Below, one piece after another: positions 1-7,019 of a DNA stretch of 12,240 nt. Origin of the DNA: Rhodospirillales bacterium Alpha_05 (GTDB taxonomy: Bacteria > Pseudomonadota > Alphaproteobacteria > Rhodospirillales > Rhodospirillaceae); the NCBI GenBank assembly GCA_001603335.1, contig LUYR01000049.1:1-12240 (forward strand), read 5' to 3'. Both the position numbers and the translations under genes were made by a program. A model generated the notes under the pieces. That model made no database searches. It was not told where the DNA came from and saw only the letters and a list, made by a program, of their open reading frames with translations. Each line of letters starts with the position of its first letter. Positions within the stretch are counted from its first letter, which is position 1.

Positions 1-422
1 ACCTGGATCAGCGCGGTCGCGGCGCGGTCGGGGTATTCCGGCGTGCCGAGGTGCAGGGTTTGCAGGCGCGGTGCGGCGGTGGCGCCGTCGAGCAGGGCGA
101 ACGCCGCCTCGCCCGGGTGCGCAGCGATCTTGCAGCCGCAATGGAACGAGAGGAATTGCCGGACGTCGGGGGTATCGAGCGGGCGGTCGAGCCAGACCAC
201 GGTTTCGACGTCGAGGAGCGCAAGGCACAACGCGGCGGTGGTGGGGTAGAGCGGCTCCGGCGCGATCGAGAGCAGGCCGCGCAGGTCCTGCGCACGTCCG
301 GGGTAGCTCACCGCCGCGAGCAATTTGCGGAAGCAACGTTGCGCGTCGCGCACCGGGTCGGCGAAGCCGGGCGAGGGGATGTGCGGCCGCGCCGCGTTGC
401 CGGAGGTCGGGAAGGGGATCAT
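1..422 (-). CDS. phnH: PhnH, carbon-phosphorus lyase core subunit (partial, 3' end outside window)
   Basis: PhnH is a subunit of the PhnGHIJ core complex that attaches phosphonates to ATP-derived ribose before C-P bond cleavage in the cytoplasm. The first 140 residues are visible. Near residues 18-45 there is a PGFADPVRDAQRCFRKLL segment followed by a YPG turn, which is the typical PhnH amino terminus, and the fold continues with a conserved LLDVETVVWL stretch. The family is usually about 190-210 residues, so roughly a third lies beyond the left edge. The ATG at 422 follows the phnG stop by one base and has a GGAG ribosome site six bases upstream inside phnG, so the two are probably translationally coupled. 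The product call is from recognised family sequence, not a search. Confidence 0.9.
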   Translation of the reverse strand, partial: MIPFPTSGNAARPHIPSPGFADPVRDAQRCFRKLLAAVSYPGRAQDLRGLLSIAPEPLYPTTAALCLALLDVETVVWLDRPLDTPDVRQFLSFHCGCKIAAHPGEAAFALLDGATAAPRLQTLHLGTPEYPDRAATALIQ

Positions 423-423
423 G

Positions 424-888
424 TCAATCTCCGCGGACCATGGTGAAGAAGTCGACCCGCGTAGCCGCGGTCTTGCGATCTTCCTGGGCGTCCTTTGCCG
501 CCAAGGCCGCGGCGAGCGGCGTCAGCAGCATGCGCTCGATCTCGGGCGCGCTTTCCGGGCGCTGCATCAGCGCGTCGACCAGCGCCGCCGCTCGCGCCTT
601 GCGCCGGTCGCGTCCGGCGACGTAGGCATGGCCGACGGTGCCGTCAGCGAGCGCGAGAGCACAGCGGGTCACCGGCATTTCGCCGAGGTTGAACGGTGCG
701 CCGCCACCACCGATGCGGCCTTGCACCATCACCATGCCGGTCTCCGGCGGGCGCAGCCGATTGGCATCGGCTTCCAGCGCGTCGGCGGGGAGGGCGGCCT
801 CGAGAACCGCGGTATCCGCCAGGGCGCAAAGGCGCATCCAGCGCTTTCGCGCGGCGTGGGGATCGGATGTAGACATCTTCGGGGACAT
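424..888 (-). CDS. phnG: PhnG, carbon-phosphorus lyase core subunit
   Basis: PhnG is part of the C-P lyase core complex (PhnG2H2I2J2) used to take phosphate from phosphonates. About 154 residues, the usual family size. Diagnostic segments are GAPFNLGEMPVTRCAL near the middle and GHAYVAGRDRRKARAAALVDAL after it, both hallmarks of PhnG. I chose the ATG at 888 because AAAGG lies about six bases upstream. An ATG at 912 would add eight residues but falls beyond the operator palindrome, and an ATG at 876 lacks a spaced ribosome site. It is the first gene of a leftward phn operon and is divergent from phnF. Its ribosome site touches the palindrome at 898-909, so repressor binding there would block initiation of the transcript. 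Confidence 0.92.
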   Translation of the reverse strand: MSPKMSTSDPHAARKRWMRLCALADTAVLEAALPADALEADANRLRPPETGMVMVQGRIGGGGAPFNLGEMPVTRCALALADGTVGHAYVAGRDRRKARAAALVDALMQRPESAPEIERMLLTPLAAALAAKDAQEDRKTAATRVDFFTMVRGD

Positions 889-897
889 GTCCAACCT

Positions 898-909
898 TTG
901 TCTAGACAA
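898..909. promoter_or_regulatory. Probable PhnF operator, perfect palindrome TTGTCTAGACAA
   Basis: The sequence TTGTCT-AGACAA is a perfect 12-bp inverted repeat in the 92-base gap between divergent phnG and phnF. GntR regulators of the HutC subfamily, which includes PhnF, are known to bind palindromes with a GTxTAxAC core, and this core reads GTCTAGAC. The position between a repressor gene and the operon it is expected to control supports dual control of phnG and phnF (autoregulation). I could not identify clear -35/-10 pairs on either side. The operator role is inference. Confidence 0.7.
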
Positions 910-980
910 CATGGCGTTATGCTAGTACAGTCCGGGCAAGTTGGGAAACCCCGATTTCGTGAAGCTTTTATGGGGGTACC

Positions 981-1754
981 ATGAAGCCCGAAGAGAACAC
1001 GCCGTCATCCGCGCTTCAGGCGGGCCCGGTGAGCCGCGACGGCAGCGAGCCGCTCTGGCGTCAGGTCGAGGCGGCACTCACGCAGGCGATCCGCTCCGGC
1101 GCGATCAAACCCGGCATGCAGCTCCCCACCGAGTTCACCCTGGCGGCGCAGTTCGCGGTCAACCGCCACACCATCCGCCGTGCGCTCGCCAATCTCGAGG
1201 CCGAGAGTCTGATCCGGGTGGAGCGGGGGCGCGGCACCTTCGTCCACGAAAACGTGATCGATTATCAGGTTTCGAAGCGCACCCGGTTTTCCGAGAACCT
1301 CCGCCGCCAGAACCGCGAACCCTCGGGGGCGATCCTCGACTGCGGCGAACGGCCCGCGCCCCTTTTCGTGGCGCGGGCGCTGGGGTTGGATGAGGGCGAA
1401 GCGACGATCTGGATGCGGCATCTCTCCCATGCCGACGGACGACCGGTGAGCCTCGCCGACCATTACTTCCCGCAGCGGCGCTTCGAGGGCTTCCTCGACA
1501 TCTACCGCCAGCGCAAGTCGATCACCGCCACCCACGCCTATTTCGGCGTGTTCGACTACATCCGCAAAAGCACGCGGATCACCGCGCGGATGCCGACGGT
1601 GGAAGAGGCGGAGCTGTTGAAGCAGCCGAAAAACCGCCCGGTGCTGGTGACCGAAGCGCTCAATATCGATACCGAAGGTATTCCGATAGAGTACGGCGCC
1701 ACCGCATTTAATGGCGAGATCGTTCAGCTCGTGGTGAGCAGCGACGACCCCTAG
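981..1754 (+). CDS. phnF: PhnF, GntR/HutC-family transcriptional repressor of the phn operon
   Basis: A 257-residue cytoplasmic DNA-binding regulator. An amino-terminal winged helix-turn-helix of the GntR type spans about residues 24-90, with recognition helix NRHTIRRALANLE (61-73) and wing RGRGTFV. A carboxy-terminal UTRA-type ligand-binding domain follows (about 105-250), ending in the IPIEYGATAFNGEIVQLVV strand pattern seen in PhnF and HutC proteins. Family members repress phosphonate genes; the effector is not visible here. The ATG at 981 is preceded by GGGGG four bases upstream. It diverges from phnG with a palindromic operator between them, which is the main reason for choosing PhnF over another HutC-type regulator. 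No good terminator follows; the next gene is co-oriented 118 bases on. Confidence 0.9.
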   Translation: MKPEENTPSSALQAGPVSRDGSEPLWRQVEAALTQAIRSGAIKPGMQLPTEFTLAAQFAVNRHTIRRALANLEAESLIRVERGRGTFVHENVIDYQVSKRTRFSENLRRQNREPSGAILDCGERPAPLFVARALGLDEGEATIWMRHLSHADGRPVSLADHYFPQRRFEGFLDIYRQRKSITATHAYFGVFDYIRKSTRITARMPTVEEAELLKQPKNRPVLVTEALNIDTEGIPIEYGATAFNGEIVQLVVSSDDP

Positions 1755-1872
1755 GGCGGAAGGCGTCGGCAAACTTTTGTCGCCGTGCAGGCTTTTAAGT
1801 CCGTGGGCCGCGCTCCATATCGAGGAGCCAGATCCTCTTCCAAATGCCGGACGCGAGAACGGCCTTCCACGG

Positions 1873-2850
1873 ATGAGCGCGAGAATGCCGGACGACGTTC
1901 TCTCGATAGTGTTGGACAACTGCTTCGACGGGGTTTACCGCGTCGATCGCAACCGCCGCATCATCTCGTGGAATCCGGCGGCCGAGGCGATCACGGGCTA
2001 TTCCGCCGCAGACGTGATCGGCCATTCGTGCGCCGACAACATCCTCCAGCACGTCGACCACGACGGCTACAGCGCCTGCTCCACCGACTGCCCGCTCGCC
2101 GACGCGCTCGCCACCGGTTGCACGGGCGAGCGCCGCCTGTACCTGCACCACAAGCTCGGCCATCGCCTACCGGTGATGTTGCGTTGCGCTCCGCTGCGCG
2201 ACGAGCGCGGCGCGGTCGTCGGTGCGGTCGAGATCTTCCGTTCGCTCGCGGCGGAAGATATCCGCCTGCGCGAGATCGAGCGCTTGAAGGAAGCGACGAT
2301 GACCGACCATCTCACCGGCATCGGCAACCGCCGCTATGGCGACATCGTCCTCTCCAACCTGTTCGAGAACGACTGGACGCGACCGACCGCGATCGGCGTC
2401 GCCCTGATCGACATCGACAACTTCAAGCTGGTCAACGACACCTACGGGCACTCGACGGGCGACCGCCTGCTGCAACTCGTGGCCAAGACCCTGCGCACCA
2501 CGCTCAGGCCCCGCGACGTGCTCTCGCGCTGGGGTGGGGAGGAGTTTCTCGCGGCCCTCCCGGCGATCACCGCCGACGCTCTGGAGGCGGTCCTCGAGCG
2601 GATGCGGGCGCTGGTGGAATCCACCTGGATCGATTGCGAGGACGGCCGCCTACAGGTGACGATCTCGGTGGGGGCGGTGCTGGTGTACGCCAGCGAGCCG
2701 CTCGAAACCGTGCTCGGCCGGGCGGACGCACTGCTCTACCGCGCCAAGGAAGCGGGGCGCAACCGGGTGGTGGTGGATGCCGGGGCGGTCTCACCCAAAG
2801 TCGCCGCGCCTATTCCCCCGGCGGCTCAGCGATCTGTTCCCAACCGTTGA
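1873..2850 (+). CDS. PAS-GGDEF diguanylate cyclase with cysteine-bearing sensor domain
   Basis: Predicted cytoplasmic enzyme making cyclic di-GMP from two GTP. With the ATG at 1873 it is 325 residues. A PAS domain spans about residues 8-125 and contains C53, an HVD triplet (60-62), C69 and C73 (CSTDCPL), then YLHHKLGHR; this cysteine pattern recurs in a subgroup of bacterial PAS-GGDEF proteins and could bind metal or sense redox, which is inference. A short helical linker (about 126-142) leads to the GGDEF domain with DIDNFKLVNDTYGH and an intact GGEEF at 221-225. RPRD at 212-215, five residues before GGEEF, is a standard product-inhibition I-site. No membrane segment or EAL domain is present. 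The start is uncertain: ATG 1873 and ATG 1885 both have weak ribosome sites, and a TTG at 1777 is less likely. The last 41 bases overlap the convergent bpt gene. Confidence 0.88.
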   Translation: MSARMPDDVLSIVLDNCFDGVYRVDRNRRIISWNPAAEAITGYSAADVIGHSCADNILQHVDHDGYSACSTDCPLADALATGCTGERRLYLHHKLGHRLPVMLRCAPLRDERGAVVGAVEIFRSLAAEDIRLREIERLKEATMTDHLTGIGNRRYGDIVLSNLFENDWTRPTAIGVALIDIDNFKLVNDTYGHSTGDRLLQLVAKTLRTTLRPRDVLSRWGGEEFLAALPAITADALEAVLERMRALVESTWIDCEDGRLQVTISVGAVLVYASEPLETVLGRADALLYRAKEAGRNRVVVDAGAVSPKVAAPIPPAAQRSVPNR

Positions 2851-3541
2851 TGCCGTAGCCTTCGAGCGGCTGGAAGCGCTGCTTGTAGGCCATCTTGCGG
2901 CTCTCCGCGATCCAGTAGCCGAGATAAAGATAGGGCAGCCCGAGGGTGCGGCAGGCATCGATCAGGCTCAGCACCACGAAGCTGCCGAGGCTGCGCTGCG
3001 CTTCGTCCGGGCGATAGAACGAATACACCGCCGAGAGTCCGTCATCCATCACGTCGGTGAGCACCGCTGCGGCGAGCGTGTCGTCGGGCGCGCGGAACTC
3101 GTAGAGCAGGGTCTGGATCGGGCTGTCCTCGATCATCGCGCGATATTCGTGGAATTCCATCGACGCCATGTCGCCGCCCGCGTGGCGGGTTTCCTGATAT
3201 TTCAGGAACAGCCGGTGTTGCTCGCCGGTGGCGCGCGGCGGGCAGGGCGTGGTGGTGAGGTCGGCGTTCGCGCGGCGGATGCGGCGGAAGCTCTTGGTGT
3301 CGACGAACCCATCGCTCGCAATCCGTACCGGCACGCAGGCGGAGCACCCGGGGCAAGCGGGCGCATAGGCGATGGCGTGGCTCCGCCGGAAGCCGGAACG
3401 CGACAAAACCTCGTGGAACCGCACCGGATCGCCTTGCGACAACTCGGTGACCACCTTGCGCTCCAGCCGGTTCGGCAGATACGGGCAGGGGGCGGGCGCG
3501 GTGGTGTGGAACACGTAGGAATCGGTTCGGAAACTTTTCAT
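2810..3541 (-). CDS. bpt: Bpt, aspartate/glutamate leucyl-tRNA-protein transferase
   Basis: Cytoplasmic aminoacyl-transferase that moves leucine from Leu-tRNA to proteins with amino-terminal Asp or Glu, marking them for ClpS/ClpAP degradation (bacterial N-degron pathway). The protein has 243 residues, typical of Bpt. The amino-terminal half carries CPYLP (C19) and YAPACPGCSACVPVRI with C63, C66 and C69, the conserved cysteine region of the ATE/Bpt family. The carboxy-terminal half has SMEFHEYRAMIEDSPIQT, VYSFYRPDE and LPYLYLGYWI, the GNAT-like transferase core. The ATG at 3541 has GAGG four bases upstream. It lies 58 bases after motB on the same strand; a small stem-loop (3581-3595, six-base-pair stem) sits between them but has no U-run, so cotranscription with motAB is possible. 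Its 3' end overlaps the diguanylate cyclase gene by 41 bases. Confidence 0.93.
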   Translation of the reverse strand: MKSFRTDSYVFHTTAPAPCPYLPNRLERKVVTELSQGDPVRFHEVLSRSGFRRSHAIAYAPACPGCSACVPVRIASDGFVDTKSFRRIRRANADLTTTPCPPRATGEQHRLFLKYQETRHAGGDMASMEFHEYRAMIEDSPIQTLLYEFRAPDDTLAAAVLTDVMDDGLSAVYSFYRPDEAQRSLGSFVVLSLIDACRTLGLPYLYLGYWIAESRKMAYKQRFQPLEGYGINGWEQIAEPPGE

Positions 3542-3599
3542 GGCGCCTCAAATCGGGTTGGGCGCGCGGTGCGGTCCATCGCCTCGACCCGAGGCAGGC

Positions 3600-4511
3600 T
3601 TATCGGGTCAAACCGAGAGACTTGGGCGTCGCCCGCTCTTTTTCGGCGTTGGCGATGCTGTCGCGCAGCAGCACGATGCTGATTCGTCGATTCTGGGGAT
3701 TGTTGAGGTCTTCTGCAACCAGGGGATCCATATCGGCACGACCGCCGACCCGCTGCACCCGCTTTTCCGGGAAGCCCATTTCCACCAGCGCACGCCTGGA
3801 GGCGAGGGCGCGGTCGGCGGAAAGCTCCCAGTTGCCGTAGCCGTTGGGGTCGGCGTACTTGGTCGAATCGGTATGTCCGGCGATCGCCACCTGCTTCGGC
3901 ACGTCCTTGATCGCGGTGGCGACAAGGCCGAGCAGCTTGCGCATGTTCGGGTTCATCCGGCTCGAGCCCGAGGGGAACATCGCCGTGCCGTCCTGGTCGA
4001 CGATCTGGATCCGCAGGCCTTCCGGGGTGTTGTCGATGAGCAGGTTCTTGGCAAGGGCGCGCAGCTCGGGGATGCCGCCGACGGCCTCGCGGATCTCCTC
4101 GGCGGTCTGTTCGAACTGCTGCTGCTCCTTCTCTGCCTGTGCCTTCTGAAGGTCTTCCTGATCAACGGGTTGGGTCTGGTCGTTCTCACCGTTGTTGAAG
4201 GTCGGCGGCGGCAGCGTGGGGGTGAACGATGAGCTGGAGTTGCTGGTGAGCACGCCTTCGCCGATCACCTTGCCGCCGAGCATGCCACCCGCGCCGCTCT
4301 TGCTGGTCGAGGCGGTGGTCGGTGCGAAGTAGTCGGCGAGCCCCTGGAGCTGCTTCTCGGTCACCGCGTTCAGCAGCCACATCAGCAGGAAGAACGCCAT
4401 CATCGCGGTCATGAAGTCGGCGTAGGCGATTTTCCACGCGCCACCGTGGTGGCCGTGCCCGCCCTTCTTGATGATCTTCTTGATGATCGGTTTTTTGCCG
4501 TCTTCCGCCAT
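3600..4511 (-). CDS. motB: MotB, flagellar stator protein
   Basis: Inner-membrane stator subunit that couples ion flow to flagellar rotation and anchors the stator to peptidoglycan. The protein has 303 residues. A basic, His/Gly-rich cytoplasmic amino terminus (KKIIKKGGHGHHGG) precedes one membrane helix at about 29-50 starting AYADFMTAMMAFFLLMWLL. D32 in that helix matches the ion-carrying aspartate of known MotB proteins. A Ser/Thr/Pro-rich then Gln/Glu-rich periplasmic linker (about 62-140) leads to an OmpA-like peptidoglycan-binding domain (about 160-285) with GHTDS, NWELSADRALASRRAL and NPQNRRISIVL. The ATG at 4511 has GAGGA about four bases upstream. It follows motA by 42 bases, so the two are an operon. 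Confidence 0.95.
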   Translation of the reverse strand: MAEDGKKPIIKKIIKKGGHGHHGGAWKIAYADFMTAMMAFFLLMWLLNAVTEKQLQGLADYFAPTTASTSKSGAGGMLGGKVIGEGVLTSNSSSSFTPTLPPPTFNNGENDQTQPVDQEDLQKAQAEKEQQQFEQTAEEIREAVGGIPELRALAKNLLIDNTPEGLRIQIVDQDGTAMFPSGSSRMNPNMRKLLGLVATAIKDVPKQVAIAGHTDSTKYADPNGYGNWELSADRALASRRALVEMGFPEKRVQRVGGRADMDPLVAEDLNNPQNRRISIVLLRDSIANAEKERATPKSLGLTR

Positions 4512-4553
4512 GCGGTCCTCGATGTGCGCCGCGCTCTACGCGGGCGATGCGGG

Positions 4554-5426
4554 TCAGGCTCCGCCGGCGTCGGACCCGGCGTTGCTGATCGCTTCTTCGA
4601 CTTCCTGGAAGCTCGGCCGCACATGCGGCGGAAGCACCTTGCGCGCGAACTCCACCGACACCTGCGGTGCATATCCCTGCATGTGGGCGAGAATCGCGGT
4701 GCGAATCGACTTGTAAAAATCGGTTTCCGCCGCGTAGGTGATGTCGAGCGAACGCCCGATCGGGCCGACGAAGCCGTAGGCGATGAGCACGCCGGCGAAG
4801 GTGCCGACGAGTGCGCCACCGATCAGGTGACCGAGAATTTCCGGTGGCTCGGAGATCGAACCCATGGTGTGAATCACGCCCAGCACCGCCGCGACGATAC
4901 CGAGCGCGGGGGTTCCGTCGGCGATGTTGGTGATCGCGCCGGAGACCTGGGTGAGTTCGTGGTGATGCGCCTCGATTTCCGCGTCGATGATCGTTTCGAC
5001 CTCATTGGCATTATTCGTGCCGAGAGTGAGCAGACGCAGATAGTCGCAGAGGAAGGCGAGGGCGTGATGATCCTTCGAGAACGCAGGATAGGCGGTAAAG
5101 ATCGGGCTTTCGTCCGGCTTTTCGACGTGGCTTTCCAGCGCCAGATCGCCCTTGGTCTTGGCGAGGCGGAAGATCTGGTAAAGCATCGTCATCAGTTCGA
5201 GGTAGGACTTCTTGGTGTGGGGCGAGCCCTTGAGGAGCGTGCCGAAGCATTTCGCCGTGCTGGCGATGACGCTCTTGGGGTTGCCGACGAAGAACGAGCC
5301 GATTGCGGCGCCGAAGATGATGATGAATTCGGACGGCTGATACAGGACCGAAAGATGGCCCCCGACCATGAGATAGCCGCCTAGCACGCAGCCGATAACC
5401 GTCACGAACCCGATAATGACAAACAT
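4554..5426 (-). CDS. motA: MotA, flagellar stator ion-channel protein
   Basis: Inner-membrane stator subunit that forms the ion channel with MotB and contacts the rotor protein FliG through its cytoplasmic loop. The protein has 290 residues from the ATG at 5426, which has a GGGGGGA ribosome site three to four bases upstream; in-frame codons further upstream would add 15 non-conserved residues. Four membrane segments are visible: about 1-21, 32-48, 168-189 and 200-223. P173 (DGTPALGIVAAVLGV) and P222 (YGFVGPIG) sit at the channel positions known from Escherichia coli MotA. In the cytoplasmic loop E98 is kept and K90 replaces the E. coli R90. The carboxy terminus has the conserved VSVEFARKVLPPHVRPSF segment. 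It is the first gene of motA-motB. Confidence 0.95.
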   Translation of the reverse strand: MFVIIGFVTVIGCVLGGYLMVGGHLSVLYQPSEFIIIFGAAIGSFFVGNPKSVIASTAKCFGTLLKGSPHTKKSYLELMTMLYQIFRLAKTKGDLALESHVEKPDESPIFTAYPAFSKDHHALAFLCDYLRLLTLGTNNANEVETIIDAEIEAHHHELTQVSGAITNIADGTPALGIVAAVLGVIHTMGSISEPPEILGHLIGGALVGTFAGVLIAYGFVGPIGRSLDITYAAETDFYKSIRTAILAHMQGYAPQVSVEFARKVLPPHVRPSFQEVEEAISNAGSDAGGA

Positions 5427-5481
5427 ATTCCCCCCGCGACGCCAAGGATCGGCGCCAGTCGGCCGTGCCACGACACCCTAG

Positions 5482-5511
5482 TTTATCGCCAACGGAGCCG
5501 GTTCAAGTCAA
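5482..5511 (-). promoter_or_regulatory. Candidate sigma70-type promoter of motA
   Basis: On the minus strand TTGACT (5506-5511) and GATAAA (5482-5487) are separated by 18 bases and would give a leader of about 50 bases before motA. The match is good for -35 and moderate for -10. Stators in some bacteria are driven by flagellar sigma factors, but I see no clear sigma28 or sigma54 motif here. Confidence 0.4.
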
Positions 5512-5573
5512 GGTAATGGACAAAAAATCGGCGAGAACGAGGGCAGGCGTGCAATCGTGAGACGTGGCCGGGA

Positions 5574-5595
5574 CGCAAAACCGGCGGGTTTTTCG
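5574..5595 (-). terminator. Possible terminator of the threonine ammonia-lyase gene
   Basis: AAAACC (5577-5582) and GGTTTT (5587-5592) form a stem around a GGCG loop, with flanking CG/CG pairs. It starts three bases after the stop codon in the direction of transcription. The U-rich side is part of the stem, so the terminator would be an imperfect, A/U-flanked type. Only moderate support. Confidence 0.35.
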
Positions 5596-5597
5596 CC

Positions 5598-6836
5598 TCA
5601 ACGGCCGTCTTGCGTGCTCGACGAGAGAATCCGAGCGGGGAATCCTGCGGCGCTAAGCACTTGGACAAGATTCGCGACGTGGTCGAAGCCCATCGTCTCG
5701 ACCAGCACGTCGAGCTCGGTCATCTTCACCGAGACATCGAGGAACAGCCGCTGGTGGTGGACCTCGACGATGTTCGCGCCCGCCTCGCCGATCACCGCGG
5801 TGACCCGCGCGAGCGAGCCCGGCTGGTCGGGAATGCCGATGCGAAGCCGGGTGAGGCGACCCTCGCGCGCCAGCCCGCGCATCAGGATGGTGGCGAGCAG
5901 GGCGGGGTCGATGTTGCCGCCCGAGATCACCAGCACCACGGTCTTGCCCGCGAAGCGCGCGTGGTTCTGCAGCAGCGCCGCCACCGGCGACGCGCCCGCG
6001 CCCTCGGCGATCATCTTGTGGTTCGAGAACAGCACCTCGACGCCCTGCTCGATCGCGGACTCGTTGACGGTGTGGATGTCGCGCAGCAGCGCCTCGCAGA
6101 TCGTGCGGGTGAGCTTGCCGGGTTTCTTCACCGCGATGCCCTCGGCGAGGGTGTGGCCGCCGATCGCGCCGCCGAAGCCCGAGATCGCGCCGCTCATCGC
6201 TGCGTAGTTGTAGGCCTGCACACCGTCGATCACCACTTGCGGCTTGAGCGCGCGGATCGCGGTGGCGACGCCCGAGATCAGTCCGCCGCCGCCGATCGGC
6301 GCGATCACCGCGTCGACCTCGGGGCAATCCTCGAGGATTTCGATGCCGATCGTGCCCTGTCCCGCGATCACCAGCGGATCGTCGAAGGGATGGACCACGG
6401 TGAGCTTCTTCTGCGAGGCGAAGTCGAGGGCGAATTCCTCGGATTCCGAATAGCTTTCGCCGAAGCGCACCACCGTCGCGCCGAGCGCCTCGGTGCGCTG
6501 GATCTTGGTCATCGGCGTGCCGACGGGCATCACGATGGTGGCGGGGATGCCGAGCTTGCCCGCGTGCCAAGCCACGCCCTGGGCATGGTTGCCGGCCGAA
6601 ACCGCGATCACGCCTGCGCGCCGTGCTTCCGGCGGCAGGCTGACGAGCTTGGTCAGCGCACCGCGCGCCTTGAAGGCGCCGGTGAGCTGGAGATTTTCGA
6701 GCTTCAGCCGGACGTCCACCCCGGTCATGTCGGAAAGCGCGGGCGCGGCGATCAGGGGCGTGCGGACGATGTGGCCCTTGAGCTGCGCCTGGGCTTCGCG
6801 AATGGTGTCGAGGGTGACGAGGCTGTTGATCGGCAT
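5598..6836 (-). CDS. ilvA: Threonine ammonia-lyase (threonine dehydratase) with C-terminal ACT domain
   Basis: PLP enzyme converting threonine to 2-oxobutyrate and ammonia, the first step towards isoleucine or a catabolic step. The protein has 412 residues. The fold-type II core spans about 1-320 with PLP lysine K56 in LTGAFKARGA, SAGNHAQGV at 80-88, the phosphate loop GGGGLISG from 182 and SGGNID at 305-310. A single ACT domain follows (about 330-405: LRIGIPDQPGSLARVTAVIG), the likely site of feedback by an amino acid. This short, one-ACT architecture is common in alphaproteobacteria and is annotated as either ilvA or tdcB, so the biosynthetic or catabolic role is not settled by sequence. 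The ribosome site before the ATG at 6836 is poor (AAGG about twelve bases away). No ilv neighbour is present. Confidence 0.9.
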   Translation of the reverse strand: MPINSLVTLDTIREAQAQLKGHIVRTPLIAAPALSDMTGVDVRLKLENLQLTGAFKARGALTKLVSLPPEARRAGVIAVSAGNHAQGVAWHAGKLGIPATIVMPVGTPMTKIQRTEALGATVVRFGESYSESEEFALDFASQKKLTVVHPFDDPLVIAGQGTIGIEILEDCPEVDAVIAPIGGGGLISGVATAIRALKPQVVIDGVQAYNYAAMSGAISGFGGAIGGHTLAEGIAVKKPGKLTRTICEALLRDIHTVNESAIEQGVEVLFSNHKMIAEGAGASPVAALLQNHARFAGKTVVLVISGGNIDPALLATILMRGLAREGRLTRLRIGIPDQPGSLARVTAVIGEAGANIVEVHHQRLFLDVSVKMTELDVLVETMGFDHVANLVQVLSAAGFPARILSSSTQDGR

Positions 6837-6856
6837 GGGGTTAGGAGGCCTTTTTG

Positions 6857-6871
6857 AGCCGTTGCACGGCT
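6857..6871 (-). other. Stem-loop in the leader of ilvA
   Basis: AGCCGT and ACGGCT form a perfect six-base-pair stem with a three-base loop, ending about 20 bases before the ilvA start codon. It is followed on the minus strand by CAAAAAGGCCTCCT, so it is not a standard intrinsic terminator. Function unknown. Confidence 0.3.
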
Positions 6872-6898
6872 TTGCATGCGGAACCAGTGATGATGTCG

Positions 6899-6926
6899 TC
6901 GGCGCGGGCGACGTTGCCCGCGCCGA
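6899..6926. other. Stable GC-rich stem-loop between metY and ilvA
   Basis: TCGGCGCGGGC and GCCCGCGCCGA form a perfect 11-base-pair stem with a six-base loop (GACGTT). It lies 94-121 bases beyond the metY stop. There is no T-run on either strand after the stem. It could protect or end the metY transcript, or act as a leader structure for ilvA; this cannot be decided from sequence. Confidence 0.45.
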
Positions 6927-6980
6927 GGCGCTACGACGTCGGGAGATCGGTGTTATCCGAGTCGCGATTGGGAACGCACG

Positions 6981-7005
6981 GCGGCCGGAGCAGTTCGCCG
7001 GCCGC
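6981..7005 (-). terminator. Stem-loop after metY, possible non-canonical terminator
   Basis: GCGGCCGG and CCGGCCGC form a perfect eight-base-pair stem with a nine-base loop, starting about 14 bases after the metY stop codon on the minus strand. A U-run is missing, so termination would need Rho or the second, longer hairpin at 6899-6926. The position right after a gene end is the main support. Confidence 0.4.
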
Positions 7006-7019
7006 GACGGATGCTGCGG

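Noticed and set aside
1760..1784. Possible terminator hairpin after phnF (GGCG ... CGCC)
   Set aside because: The stem is only four base pairs before mismatches, and no T-run follows directly.
5610..6857. Long open frame (415 codons) opposite the threonine ammonia-lyase gene
   Set aside because: Shadow frame with repetitive Arg/Asp/His composition; the minus-strand protein is a full-length recognised enzyme.
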